Of a DNA stretch of 64,000 nt, positions 1-10,112 are shown piece after piece. Numbering within the stretch: the first letter of the stretch is position 1; every line of letters begins with the position of its first letter. The notes under the pieces were generated by a model. The model was not told the DNA's origin and did not search any database. It saw only the letters and a list, made by a program, of their open reading frames with translations. The position numbers were made by a program, and so were the translations under genes. Where the stretch lies: contig NC_081545.1 of the NCBI RefSeq assembly GCF_901000735.1, positions 5,314,583-5,378,582 of the forward strand, read 5' to 3'. Origin of the DNA: Corylus avellana (lineage: Eukaryota; Streptophyta; Magnoliopsida; Fagales; Betulaceae).

Positions 1-612
1 CACTTAGAATTAAACCATTCCAAGAATTTTCATTTTCGGCACATGTCGAAAAAATCCTGCTGAAAAATATGGTGCAACTTCCATGTTTGGTTCCCCCGGA
101 AGTTCATCAGCCATCGACACCCTTTTCCACCACATACCCGACATCAAAAAACCAAACCAATGTCTCGTATGCAAATGTGGACCCGCTAATAGAACACATC
201 CATTATCCTGACATTTTTAGCGGTCATGCCAGAGGATGTACATGCCCTTATCAAAGAACATCATCATCTCTCTCTGTAACGAGAGAAACAATATTAGCGT
301 TTTTGGAGCACTCTGCCGAACCTGCTCCTCTTTTTGGGCAATTTCTTTTAAGGTGTCCAGATTTCCCGCAACCCTAGCATACAAGATTTCTCTTCATAGG
401 GTTCTTTTTCTTCCAGTTTGCAACTACCAACGCCGAGTTCTCAGGCGTAGAATTCTGTCCACCACTCAGCCTTCTTTCCTCTGACAAAAGTTTGCTGGTA
501 ACTTCTGAGAAGAAAATCTTCTCCTTCCCATGAATCAAAATTGGCTTCATATGTTCATAGGAAGACGGAAGAGACAAGATAAGCCTCAAGGCCTTATCTT
601 CATCGTCCATTT
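1..612 (-). pseudogene. Ty1/copia gag-pol fragment (gag end and zinc knuckle)
   Basis: Read on the minus strand from 612 downwards, this codes for the end of a copia gag protein: a UBN2-type segment (LPSSYEHMKPIL, then SEVTSKLLSEERR), a basic linker, and a CCHC zinc knuckle with C-x2-C-x4-H-x4-C spacing near 335-380. An in-frame TAG at 374-376 falls inside the knuckle, between its first two cysteines. Two further stops follow at 248-253, where the protease should begin, and the rest to position 1 is only loosely readable. In copia elements gag packages the RNA and precedes protease, integrase and reverse transcriptase. The piece is interrupted upstream by the gap at 613, so its relation to the CACTA element beyond the gap is unknown. 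Family assignment is solid; the exact lineage is not. Confidence 0.8.
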
Positions 613-712
613 NNNNNNNNNNNNNNNNNNNNNNNNNNNNNNNNNNNNNNNNNNNNNNNNNNNNNNNNNNNNNNNNNNNNNNNNNNNNNNNNNNNNNNNN
701 NNNNNNNNNNNN
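613..712. other. assembly gap (100 N)
   Basis: Exactly 100 undetermined bases, the usual placeholder for a gap of unknown size. It separates a minus-strand copia fragment from plus-strand CACTA sequence. Confidence 0.99.
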
Positions 713-713
713 A

Positions 714-818
714 GAGGAGTTATGTAGCGACAACGATATAGACTCTGAACACGAACAATCATCTTCAAGTAACAGTGCTACAGATTCTGAATATGAATCT
801 GATGATGAAATGTGTTGA
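714..818 (+). CDS. acidic C-terminal tail of an upstream ORF, truncated by the gap
   Basis: Directly after the gap an open frame runs 34 codons to TGA at 816-818. It is very rich in Asp, Glu and Ser (for example DSEHEQSSSSN and YESDDEM). From its place just upstream of the Transposase_24 gene of a CACTA element it is probably the end of the main transposase ORF, but the tail has no diagnostic motif and that is inference only. Confidence 0.35.
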   Translation, partial: EELCSDNDIDSEHEQSSSSNSATDSEYESDDEMC

Positions 819-878
819 ACACATAAGCTCAAATTTGGTGTAAGTACAAAGTGTATTAGCATATTTAATGAAATTGAT

Positions 879-879
879 G

Positions 880-915
<36 letters not shown>
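879..915. repeat. (TC)n-(TA)n microsatellite
   Basis: About 20 bases of TC dinucleotides followed by about 16 bases of TA dinucleotides, in the spacer between two CACTA ORFs. Confidence 0.9.
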
Positions 916-1049
916 TGTGGTGTTTTTATTTTTATTTTTTACTAGCATGATTATTGTATGTTTGTCAAAAATATTGAACATGCTATATGGTTATAAATTG
1001 ACTAATATAATTTTGTGGTTTTTGACTTGTTAGCAGATTGATCATAACA

Positions 1050-3003
1050 ATGACAACAACAGGACGCAAACGTGTTCCAGCAGCACGAGGCCGAGGCCTA
1101 GGCCAAGGTCAAGGTCGGGGCCTTATTGATGAGCATGAGAGTCCGACTCTCAATTCTGGGTTTGGTGATACAGATATGCATGTGTCGCCCTCGCCCCCCC
1201 TCCTCCTCGAGTCAGTGGATGGGCATCCTTCGCATGAGTCTAATAATCCTATTCACTCAGTGGCAGGATTGGATTCACAGGAAGCCGCCCCTACTGCATC
1301 TTGTAAGTTCATGAATTTTATATTTATGAACTATTATTTTTGTATTATTTTGGTTTGTTATAGACATTTGACAATATACTTTTTCAAATATAACTTACTA
1401 CGTTACCATGTTTTGCGTAACAGCTACCACGTCTGTCAAAAGTGTAAGGGGTAAGGCCAAGTGTAAGAAGTTGAGTGACCACGTACTTAAGCATGGTCCC
1501 TTAGTGCTAAACATCCCAAATAGACACCGGGCACCTATAGGCGAGAATGCATCATGGTTTGCAAGCAAGATTGGGGAGATTATTCGTAACATGTGCGAAC
1601 TCCATCACGGTGAATGGAAAAAGGTCCCAGCTGAAGAAAAGAGCAAGTTGTTGTTTCATGTTCAGGTATGAATATCAATGTAATGTTTAATAATATGTTT
1701 CGTATGAAAAATTAATGTGACACATTTTTTACCATTGTTTTCTTATCTATTATGTATCAGTCAAACTTCGCACTGAATATGGAACGATACGAGCACATCA
1801 AAGCTGTTGAACACAAATTGGGTCGTGCATATGCTAGGCTTCGTTCGAACTTGTATAGGGATCATTACAAAAAATATTTTGACGGCATTGATAAAGACGA
1901 TGATGAGGGGATTGCCAAGGCTAAGGCTATTGGGAGGAAAAACGTGCCAGCAGGGTATGGTCCTCAACAGTGGAACCTAATATGTGACTCATTTGATGAC
2001 GGTAAATGGAAGGTAAATATATATTATTATACTGATTAGAATATTCAAATTGATATAATTTGCATGCACTTGAAGACATTTTATGAATAATTGTGTTTTT
2101 TTTTTTCTTTCCAAATTTCATAGAAAAAGTCTGAACGAAATACCCTAAACAGAAGCAAATTGGAAACAAATCACACAGCTGGGACTTGTTCATTTGTCAA
2201 TGTCATTTACAAAAAGGTAAGTATCTCGTACCATAATTTAATGAAAGTAAAGTTATTTAGTGTAAACTTTGATTATATGTATTATGTGTAGGAACAAGAA
2301 ACAAAAGTGAAGCCTAATCCTGTTGAACTATATGAGGTTACCCATACAAGAAAAAAGGATAAACAGTTTGTGAACGACAAATGCAAAAGTCTATATGTAA
2401 GTAACTGTTTATGCTCCGATCATTAAGTTGATTAGTGAAGAACATGAATAGTAAACTTGCATGAAATATATGTTAAACTAAGGCCAACTATGACTTGTGC
2501 AGCTTCAAATGCAAGAATTAACAACCAGTGAGGCCTTATAGGAAGGCAATGTGGAGGGAACAAGTGTGGATGACCGAATGCAAGAAATAGTCACACAAGT
2601 ACTAGGGGGCCGACGAGCTGGGCACGTTAGAGGAATGGGATGCGGTCTTATTCCTACCCCTTTAAGAACTTCATCTCAAGCGTTCACCCACTTCGACAAC
2701 CACGATGAGTGTAGGAAAAGACAAGAAGATACTCAAAGCGAGCTTCAACAGACTAGAATTGAACTTCACCAGTACAGAGAGAATTTGCAAGCCAACGTTG
2801 AGGAAACGAACAAATTAAAAGCCACTGTTGAGTTCTTAATGTCACGTATTGGAGGGTTAGTGAAACTTTACCTATGCATTAATTTTACAAAACACACATA
2901 CTAAGTAATCGTTAAAAAGCTTATTGATCATTATATGAAATTTTATTCTATTAGGTCTGGAGGGAGCTTGCTTGGAGGTGCATCAAGTGAAGCCAACAAT
3001 TAA
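1050..3003 (+). pseudogene. Transposase_24 (Ptta/En/Spm plant transposase) gene, seven exons, one nonsense codon
   Basis: Second ORF of a CACTA element. Seven exons with GT-AG borders keep one frame: 1050-1302, 1424-1665, 1761-2012, 2124-2216, 2292-2396, 2503-2855 and 2955-3003, giving about 448 codons. The start is the ATG at 1050; the N-terminus is a basic Gly/Arg stretch (RGRGLGQGQGRG), then the Transposase_24 core (WKKVPAEEKSKL, YARLRSNLYRDHY, VPAGYGPQQWNLIC, LYEVTHTRKKDKQFVN), then a predicted coiled coil in exon 6 (QSELQQTRIELHQYREN). Family members bind the subterminal repeats or assist transposition; this is family knowledge. The single lesion is a TAG at 2539-2541 in exon 6, after the core domain, so a truncated protein would keep the core but lose the coiled coil. 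All other exon junctions are clean, which suggests recent inactivation. Confidence 0.85.
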
Positions 3004-3486
3004 GGGAGCTTTGGAATAACTTTATTTAGGATGTACTCTTTGATAGCATGTATTTGTGATATATTTTTTGATACTATGTATTTGGATAGTTGTTGGTACT
3101 TTCTATTTGCTAATGTGTATTTGACTATTTGTTGATCGTGATCTGTTTGGTAATGTATATTTGTTGGTACTTTTTATTTGGTTTATATTATATTAAGATA
3201 TTCGTAAAATTTTTGGTTCAACAACTTTTGAGTTAGTAAATCTCCCTTGACATGGTTATCAAGGTTAAAGAACTTTGAGTAAACAATGCAAGGGAGTAAT
3301 AATATCTTTCTAAATTTTATTTTTAAGTGTATGCAGGATGACAAGAGTACAAGAAAGTTAAACCACCCAAGCAGGTTCTCGTTTTAATATATTTCATGAA
3401 GAAACACATTTTTAGTATCTCTTTCTCTATCATTTTGGGTTTCATTTTCATTGTCTTTGATATTATATATTGGTTCATTGTGGTAG

Positions 3487-3534
3487 ATTACTCAAATTGC
3501 TTATGAGGATGAATTGGCAAGGAAGAGAATGCAG
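3487..3534 (+). pseudogene. exon-like fragment resembling ATAD3-type AAA ATPase
   Basis: A short open exon-like piece preceded by a T-rich stretch and AG reads ITQIAYEDELARKRMQ. The string YEDELARKRMQ is characteristic of the N-terminal coiled coil of plant ATAD3 mitochondrial AAA ATPases. The following bases are ATAAGT where a GTAAGT donor would be expected. It lies inside the CACTA element between its transposase gene and the captured phosphofructokinase exons, so a second captured host gene is plausible. Another exon-like piece at 3616-3663 (VWLMGQFSHIF) is not recognised. Sixteen residues are too few for certainty. Confidence 0.35.
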
Positions 3535-3911
3535 ATAAGTACTTTATTTTAGGTTTTGGAATTTTGCTGCCCATGAATTGTAAAACATATATTTAATAGT
3601 TTTCTCCCTTGGCAGGTTTGGTTAATGGGGCAGTTCTCACATATTTTTTATGATTTTGATGAGGTTAGTCATTTTGAGTTATGTTTCTTGTGGGCATTTA
3701 GATTAGTTTGATTATTTCATATATTAATTGATTCATCAAACAGTGTTGTTGTGTACTTAAACATAAATGCAATGTTTCTTATAGAGGTACTCTACGTGCA
3801 TTTTATTTGCCCATGCATGGAGTTATGTTTCTCCGGATAAGTTTTCCTGCTGAATTCTTTTAGTGTTGGTTTCTTCATAGTGAACTTTTTTTTTGGCCTC
3901 AATCTTGTTAG

Positions 3912-4505
3912 GCGCACAATGCTTATCATGGTGTTGGCATTGTCAAATTGATGGGCCGTAGCAGTAGATATATAGCTATGCATGCATCCCTAGCTAGTGG
4001 ACAAATTGACATATGTTTGATTCATGAGGTACTTATTACTAGCAATTAATTGGATAGTTATCTTTGTGAGCTGTTACTGATTCTACTGATATGCACATCT
4101 AAGGTATCTTTTAATTTGCACGGGCCTCATTGTGTTTTGAGTCATCTGAAATACCTGATTGAGACAAAGGGTTCGGCTGTTATTTGTGTCGCAGAGGGAG
4201 CACGGCAGGTGAGTTACGTAAGGAATTCATATTTTCGCTTTTGGGTTGAATACTATTAATTGATCAGGAGATTTTAATTGTGCAGTTCTTTTTTGGCTTC
4301 ATGAAATACTGTGAAAAACTGCCTGTGTTCATTTCATTGCATTGCATAGATCTTATAACTTCTTCATTATATTTTGCCCCAAGATGAAGAGTAAAATTCA
4401 GTATGTTATTGTTTTTTGATGCAGAATTTTATTCAGAAAACTAATGCTAAAGATGCGTCTGGGAACATTGTATTTGGAGATTTCGGTGTCCACATTCAAC
4501 AAGAG
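3912..4505 (+). pseudogene. captured ATP-dependent 6-phosphofructokinase exons (three) inside the CACTA element
   Basis: Three consecutive exons with intact splice borders: 3912-4028, 4104-4208 and 4425-4505. Joined in order they read through AYHGVGIVKLMGRSSR, SGQIDICLIHE, FNLHGPHC, KYLIETKGSAVICVAEGA and KDASGNIVFGDFGVHIQQE, which is the catalytic core of plant phosphofructokinase (glycolysis, cytosol or plastid). No frameshift or stop occurs, but conserved residues are changed: the Gly after MGRSS is Arg, the Pro of the LIPE motif is His, and the second Gly of the EGAGQ motif is Arg. Neither the N-terminal ATP-binding part nor the C-terminal exons are present. Introns are retained, so the fragment was captured at DNA level, not by retroposition. 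Position between the transposase gene and the subterminal repeats is typical for transduplicated host DNA. It cannot encode a working enzyme. Confidence 0.88.
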
Positions 4506-4815
4506 GTTGGTGGTTGTATTTTGACTAATTTCATGTGGTCTTCATCTCTCCATAACTCTTGAGACAAGTTAAGTGGGTTGATAAATAATGAGCTGACTAA
4601 AAGTCTAATTTTTAACATCAATTGATATGTGTTGCATGGATAAGAATGGACTGCAGTTTGGCCTTTTAGTTGTCATTTGTTAGAGTTACAAATATGATAT
4701 ATTTTAAGCCTTCAAGATCTTACTCTATTAGTGACTCTTTTTGCTAAGACTAGAACTGACTTTTGATGTTATATATTTGTGTGAATTGTTCTTCACTTGA
4801 ACTGGAAATCATTAG

Positions 4816-5212
4816 AAAACCTACTGATGCTGCGATCGATCGCACTCAAAGTGCGATCGATCCCAAAATTTCGAAAACCTACTGATGCTGCGATCGATCG
4901 CACTCCAAGTGCAATCGATCCCAAAATTTCAAAAACCTACTGATGCTGCGATCGATCGCACTTGAGTGCGATCGATCCCAAAATTTCGAAAACCTACTGA
5001 TGCTACGATCGATCGCACTTGGAGTGCAATCGATCGCAAATTTCCGAAACCCTACTGATGCTGCGATTGATCGCACTCAAAGTGAGATCGATCGCAAATT
5101 TTCGAAAACCTACTGATGCTGCGACCGATCGCAATCCAAGTGCGATCGATCCCAAAATTTCGAAAACCTACTGATGATACGATCGATCGCACTCCAAGTG
5201 CGATCGATCGCT
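4816..5212. repeat. 58-bp tandem array, seven copies, each with a hairpin
   Basis: Seven copies of a unit of about 58 bases (aaaacctactgatgctgcga, then tcgatcgcac and onward). Each unit contains two GATCGATC blocks that face each other around CACT-x-AGTG, so one strand can fold into a stem of about 14 pairs with a 2-4 base loop. Copies differ by a few substitutions, some of which break the pairing. Located just inside the CACTA 3' subterminal region, where element-encoded proteins usually bind. Confidence 0.93.
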
Positions 5213-5896
5213 TTTTTTTTTATTTTTTTTTTAGGACCATTAGGGTTGACAAATGTCGACCCTAATCGTCAACTATCAGGCTGATAGTCAATTTTTTTTT
5301 AATATTTTGGGACCAAATGTGGACGCTAATGGTCAACTATTAGCGTCGACTAATTCTTTTGTGTACATCATCTTTAGAGTCAAACACATGCATCTTTTAG
5401 GGTCGATAAAGTGAACGCTAAAAGTCATCATTAGGGTCGACTCTAAGTGGACGCTGATAGTTAGTTTTTTTTTTTAATTTTTTAGGACCATTAGCGTCCA
5501 CAAAAGTGGACGCTAATGGTTTAACTATCAGCGTCCACTTTATTTGGACGCTAATAGTTATTATTATTATTTTTTTAAAAGGGATATTAGGGTCCATAAA
5601 GTCGACGCTAATGGTTAACTAAAAGTGGACGCTATTGCTTGACTATTAGGGTCGACTTTCGCTCCCGTTTACATCATCTTTAGGGTCCAAACATTGCGAC
5701 TTTTAGGGGCGATAAAGTGGACGCTAAAAGTGATCATTAGGGTCGACTTTTAAGTGGACCCTGATGATCAGACGTTTGATCATTAGGGTCGGACTATTAG
5801 GGTCGACACTTTTAGGGTCGAAAAGTGGACGCTGTTGCCAACAGCGTCCACTTTAGGGTCTTTAGGGGCGACTTAAAGTCGCCCCTAAAGAGCTAA
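5213..5896. repeat. CACTA subterminal inverted repeats (GTGGACGCTAA family)
   Basis: Many short copies of a motif close to GTGGACGCTAA and its reverse complement TTAGCGTCCAC, plus a related GGGTCGAC/GTCGACCC form, arranged head-to-head and tail-to-tail up to the terminus at 5897. Dense, bidirectional subterminal motifs are the cis-acting transposase-binding regions of CACTA elements. Confidence 0.85.
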
Positions 5897-5908
5897 TTTC
5901 TTGTAGTG

Positions 5909-6592
5909 TTTGCTAGCTTTGGGTGGGACATTGACAATGTTTTGATAGTTTGGGGGGTACATTGTCAATTGGGTAGTAGTTTGAGGGGGACATGTAGACT
6001 TTACCCTAAATTTTTTAATTAAAAGGGAAACTTCATTTTGCCCCCTAAACTACCAGGCTTTTTGACTTACCCCCCTTGAACTTCAAACTCTCTCACTTTA
6101 CCCTCCTGAACTTTCAAAAACTCTCACTTTGCCCCCCTCTGTTAGTTTTCAATACTAAAATCAAATTCGTTTGATTTTTATGCCCATTATACCATCACCC
6201 CAAAACTACACCGTTTTAGGCTAAAACTACATCACGCACCCTCAGCCCAAAATGACGTCGTTTTGGGCATTATCTTATTTTATTTTATTTTTTATTTTTT
6301 ATTTTTATTTTTTTATTTAAAAAAAAATTAATGCCCAAAACGATGTCGTTTTGGGCTGAGGGTGGGTGCTGTAGTTTGGGGGTGTTTTCGAAATTTCAAG
6401 TGGACTGAATGAGGGTATAATAGGCATAAAAATATAAACCATTTAAGTTTAACGGGGAAAACTAACATAGGGGGGAAAAGCGATAAAAATTGAAAGTTCA
6501 AGGAGGAAAAGTGAGATGTTTTGAAGTTTAAGAGAGGTATGTCAAAAAGTGTGGTAGTTCAGAGTGCAAAGTGAAGTTTTCTGTAATTAAAA
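5909..6592. mobile_element. foldback MITE-like element with long inverted arms
   Basis: The left arm (about 6015-6130, containing acttcattttgccccctaaa and tctctcactttaccctcctg) is the imperfect reverse complement of the right arm (about 6475-6592). An inner inverted pair (cgtcgttttgggc near 6245-6265 and 6335-6360) continues the fold. The 100 bases before it (5909-6010) hold a related repeat with cattgtcaatt. No coding capacity; a non-autonomous foldback or Mutator-like MITE is likely. Confidence 0.75.
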
Positions 6593-7440
6593 CCTTTATA
6601 TGGTGCCTATTATCATTTATCTTTTTGGAAAGGAAATATCTTTATACCATCTCAAATATAACAATTTAGATTGATATATGAAAATCCACTCAATTTTCTC
6701 AAATAATTAAAGCTTCCATAATCAAAATTAAAACTTCAATATTCAAAACTACCGCATAAATGCGGTAGTGTTGTCTACCCCATCCCCGTTAATCAACGCA
6801 TGCTTCTTTTCTCCATTTATTATTCTCTTCTCCTTCCTTCTCTCTCATTGTCTTTATCGTTATTTCCCGTTACTTACTCTTTCCATCCACTTTTCATTTC
6901 TTTATTTTTTTCACGGCGATTCCTTTAATTTGTCTTAAACTTGGCTTGGCTTTGCTTAGCTTGGCTTGCTCTCATAGCAAATGTTAAACAGAAATTGCAG
7001 AGTACGTTGTAGCCAAACTCCTGAAATATCTACAGAATATAAAATCAACATAATAATACTAAATGAAATATAAAATAATTCTAATAAAGTATGAATTAAG
7101 CGTATAAAATATACACTAAATATATTGTGCCCATCAAACGGCTGTGTTAAAATTTAAATACGAAAAATTATTTGCACGTTTCAAAAGCTCAAAATTAACC
7201 CAAAAAATGAAGAGAAAAATATTCAAAATATTCTATCAAACTCACAACACAACCCTCTCCCGAGCCACCCATATGCATTGGAATAATCGAGTCTGTTGAG
7301 ATTATGCCATTATGACATTGGCCACGTCTGTCATCCAAGCAAGTTTTCGAGGTGGATCGTTACTGAATCAATGTACCTGGAATTCCTATTTCTTGAAACA
7401 TAAAGCATATACTATAGCAGCCATCATAAATGCTTATTTA
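6593..7440. other. no gene seen; one short hairpin and one dispersed repeat
   Basis: AT-rich sequence without a supportable ORF. CTACCGCAT and ATGCGGTAG form a perfect 9-bp hairpin at 6749-6768. The piece at about 7285-7400 (ccaagcaagtt, ggtggatcgttactga) recurs at about 31720-31810, so it is repetitive. The small ORF starting at 7312 has no family signature and is not called a gene. Confidence 0.7.
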
Positions 7441-8100
7441 ATTGTACACAAGATGAGCAGAAATTCAGAACAAGTTCTAGTCATCACTAATTCACTATAC
7501 TGTCTATACATAGATGTTGCACCTATTTACATCTCGGACCCTAAGATACAAACACTGAAGCAGTTAGAATACAATTAGGAGTAATTACTTTTTCTCTTAT
7601 CACCTATAATGCATTGTCAATTTGCCTTCATGAACTATTAAAATTACTGCCCGACCCTATCAGACAACTATTTTCTTCCAAAACCCTTACTTCGTTAGTC
7701 AACCTCGTTAAATTGGATGAAATATTCTTTTTTAGACGTTAAATCTCATTAAAAGACGTAAATACTCCCAAATAAAAAATTAAAACGAAAAATATAAATT
7801 AATTTTTTTTTTTGGAAGAAAATTAATTTTAAGGGTATTATATGTAATTTTTGTAAATAAAGTTAGGGTATTTGAGTCATTTCAAGTTTTTTAACGTGGT
7901 TGATTGATGGAAGGGGAGTTTTTGGAAGAAAATGGTAGTCTGATAGGGTCGGGCAATAATTTTAACAGTTTATGGGTGCAAATTGACAATGCGTTATAAT
8001 TGTATGTTGATGGAGAAAAAAGGCAATTACCTCAAATAAGTACATAAAAAAACATAATAAAAGAAACACACTTGCCTTACAAGTAAAATGAACAAAATAT
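7441..8100. repeat. relic of the bHLH 3'-flank repeat, split by a foldback MITE (about 7582-8030)
   Basis: Sequence 7441-7580 and 8035-8100 matches 22829-22995 and, inverted, about 54680-54790. Between the two halves sits an element whose ends are inverted copies of one another (ctatcagac near 7660 versus gtctgatag near 7940, with cattgtcaatttg near 7612 versus caaattgacaatg near 7980). The other copies lack this insert and so show the empty site. The flank match resumes at about 9275-9305 (gggtgtgttcaattttaagc). Confidence 0.75.
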
Positions 8101-8164
8101 GGAAGTTTACTAATTACTGAGAAGGTAAGGAGGGAGAGAGGAAGAAACACTGAGAAATATTAGG

Positions 8165-8465
8165 GACTACAATTTTAGCTGATAGCTCGTATTTGAACTT
8201 TGGCCTTCAAAAAGTCAATTCCTTGACAATTGTGGCCTTCAAATTTAACTTGGCTTAGACAATTTTAGTCGATAGCCCGTATTTGAATTTTGGCCTTCAA
8301 TAAATTCAATTCGAACTCCGGCAATTTTAGCCAATAGCCCATAATTGAACTTTGACCTTTAATCCTTTAATTTGGACTCTGACAATTTTAGCGGAGAACC
8401 CGTAATTTTGGACATTGGCCTTCAAATATTAGAGCTAAGGCAATTTTAAGGGATAACCAGTAATA
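8165..8465. repeat. imperfect tandem repeat, about 80-90 bp unit, four copies
   Basis: Four degenerate copies of a unit containing caattttag, a variant of gatagcccgta, tttgaactttggccttcaa. Copies are near 8170, 8260, 8320 and 8390. No coding potential. Confidence 0.7.
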
Positions 8466-9775
8466 TAGATCTTGCAAAAACTTCCGCTGCAAATATCAAG
8501 GACAGTTAAAAATAACTAAACGGCAAACTAACAAAAGTGAGATATATGGCATTTCAATTTTTTATTTTATTTTATTTTTTTATTTTTTATTTTTTCTCTC
8601 TCTTTTCTTTCGTTTTTTCTTCTGCTTGTCTTTTACCTTTAGGAAAAACGCATACCACTTTCCTTATTATCCTTTCTTTTCTCTCTTTTCTTTCTGCCGA
8701 CACCCTCACTTCTCACTTTTATTTTTCTTCTCTCAATTTTTCCACGCCACCCTTTGTCTCCTTGTCTTTTCTCCCTCTTTTTCTTTCTTTTCTCCCACGG
8801 GCCACGACAGCACTTTTTTTTTTTTAACACGACTAATCTCTCTCTGCTTGCATTATTTCCCGATATCATTGCCGACCAACCCACCTAATTCTTATTATAT
8901 ATATATTTTTTTCTTTTTCCCATTTTCTTCACAGCAGCCCCACAACCAGTCACTTCTCTCCGTTCTCCCATAACTCACGCATGTCTCCCACTTCCATTAA
9001 TTTATTTTTCTCCTTTCTTGTTTTTTTTTTCCTTGTCTTTTAGCAATGAATCATAGTCTCTGCTCTTAACCAAACTAGAGAGACAGACAGCAGGAGAGAG
9101 AGAACTTGACCTGCTGGGGTGCGAGTGAGCGGCGGCAAAGGTGCTCCAGTTGATGCTGCTCCTGCTGGGCCAACTGTTACTAGCCGTTTATTTCACTATT
9201 AGTAGCCCTTATTTTACTATTAGTAGCCGTAATAGTGTAGCGGTTGCTTTGTCTCCCTGTCTTGTATGGCTCAATACCAAACTCGGGTGTGTTCAATTTT
9301 AAGCAATGTACACGTAAAATATTTAATTTAAATAGGAGTGAATTGACGGAATCAATGTTTAATATCAGGATATTTGATTTTGATACCATGTTAATCACAA
9401 TTTGTCTCAAAAGCTTAAGCTGATAAGAAGAGGTAAATTTTAATCATTTAGCTATTACTTTATTATCCCCTCACATATGAGCTCAAACTCTCCTTAAATA
9501 GGTAAGGCCCAAAATGTGAAATATTTAATTTAAATCGAGGTGAATTGACGTAGTCAAGGTTCGATCTCAGAATCTTTGGTTTTGATATCATGTTAAATCA
9601 TCAGTTATCTCAAAAGCTTAAGTTTTTGGGACAACTGGTAATTTAACATGGTATCATAACCAAAATCATCGAAAATTTTTACCACTCTGCTATGGATAAT
9701 CCACCATAGGAAGGAATGGAGCAAACTAGCCCAAAAGGCTGATTTTTCTGCGTACACAATATTTCAGCCATAGCT
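8466..9775. other. no gene seen; pyrimidine-rich tract
   Basis: From about 8550 to 9040 the plus strand is unusually C/T-rich (repeats of ttctctc and tttttcttt), which creates long low-complexity ORFs in both directions that are not credible genes. A dispersed motif (tcaaaagcttaag, catgttaa) occurs near 9390-9420 and 9590-9625 and again near 29780 and 29970-30005. Confidence 0.65.
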
Positions 9776-10112
9776 TGTAACACACCTGTTATTGATTTGA
9801 GAATTTCTGTATGGATTAAGGATGGATGATTGAATGATATGTAAAACAATGGATTGAAAATAGAATTGAACAGAACGAATTACAGATAAGGATCAATTCG
9901 AGTTTGATTAGACTCCTCTTACAAGACTAGGCTAAAATATCAACTACAAGCTATCAAGAACGGAAGGTACAAGCTCTTCGATAATCGACTTCTACTGACT
10001 TTTGGTTTATATATCATTTATCAAGCCCAAGCTGTCAAGCCCCAATTGATGCCAGCTGTCAAGGCCAACTAATTAACAACTGTGTAGCCCAACTTATAAA
10101 TTATCTGTTACA
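9776..10112 (-). mobile_element. solo LTR, 337 bp, with 5-bp target duplication TAGCT
   Basis: The sequence starts TGTAACA and ends TGTTACA (perfect terminal inverted repeat with TG...CA) and is flanked on both sides by TAGCT (9771-9775 and 10113-10117). A TATA-like atatataaacc on the minus strand suggests the element was oriented that way. No internal domain follows, so this is a solo LTR left by recombination between two LTRs. Confidence 0.88.

Larger units (their letters stand above)
713..5908 (+). mobile_element. CACTA (En/Spm) DNA transposon, 3' part
   Basis: The stretch contains, in order, a short acidic protein tail, a spliced Transposase_24 gene, captured host exons, a tandem array, inverted subterminal repeats and a 3' terminus TTTCTTGTAGTG (5897-5908), which is the reverse complement of the classical CACTACAAGAAA end of this superfamily. 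Long GC-richer subterminal repeats next to the terminus are also typical. The 5' end lies before the window or in the gap at 613. The three bases after the terminus (ttt) could be the target duplication, which cannot be verified without the other end. The element is not autonomous as seen: its Transposase_24 gene has a nonsense codon and no TNP2 transposase body is visible. Confidence 0.85.

Noticed and set aside
4879..5076. Repetitive minus-strand ORF (RSISRFSKFWDR repeats)
   Set aside because: Generated by the 58-bp tandem array, whose unit length is not a multiple of three in all copies; the array lies in CACTA subterminal DNA.
4816..5212. CRISPR array
   Set aside because: Repeats are contiguous tandem units without unique spacers and the genome is eukaryotic.
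7312..7578. 88-codon plus-strand ORF as a gene
   Set aside because: Its second half is the bHLH 3'-flank repeat, which is non-coding in its other copies.
8537..8973. Overlapping ORFs of 96 and 115 codons plus a minus-strand ORF
   Set aside because: They arise from a pyrimidine-rich tract (ttctctc, tttttctttt); the predicted proteins are runs of Phe, Leu and Ser, or Lys and Arg, without any motif.
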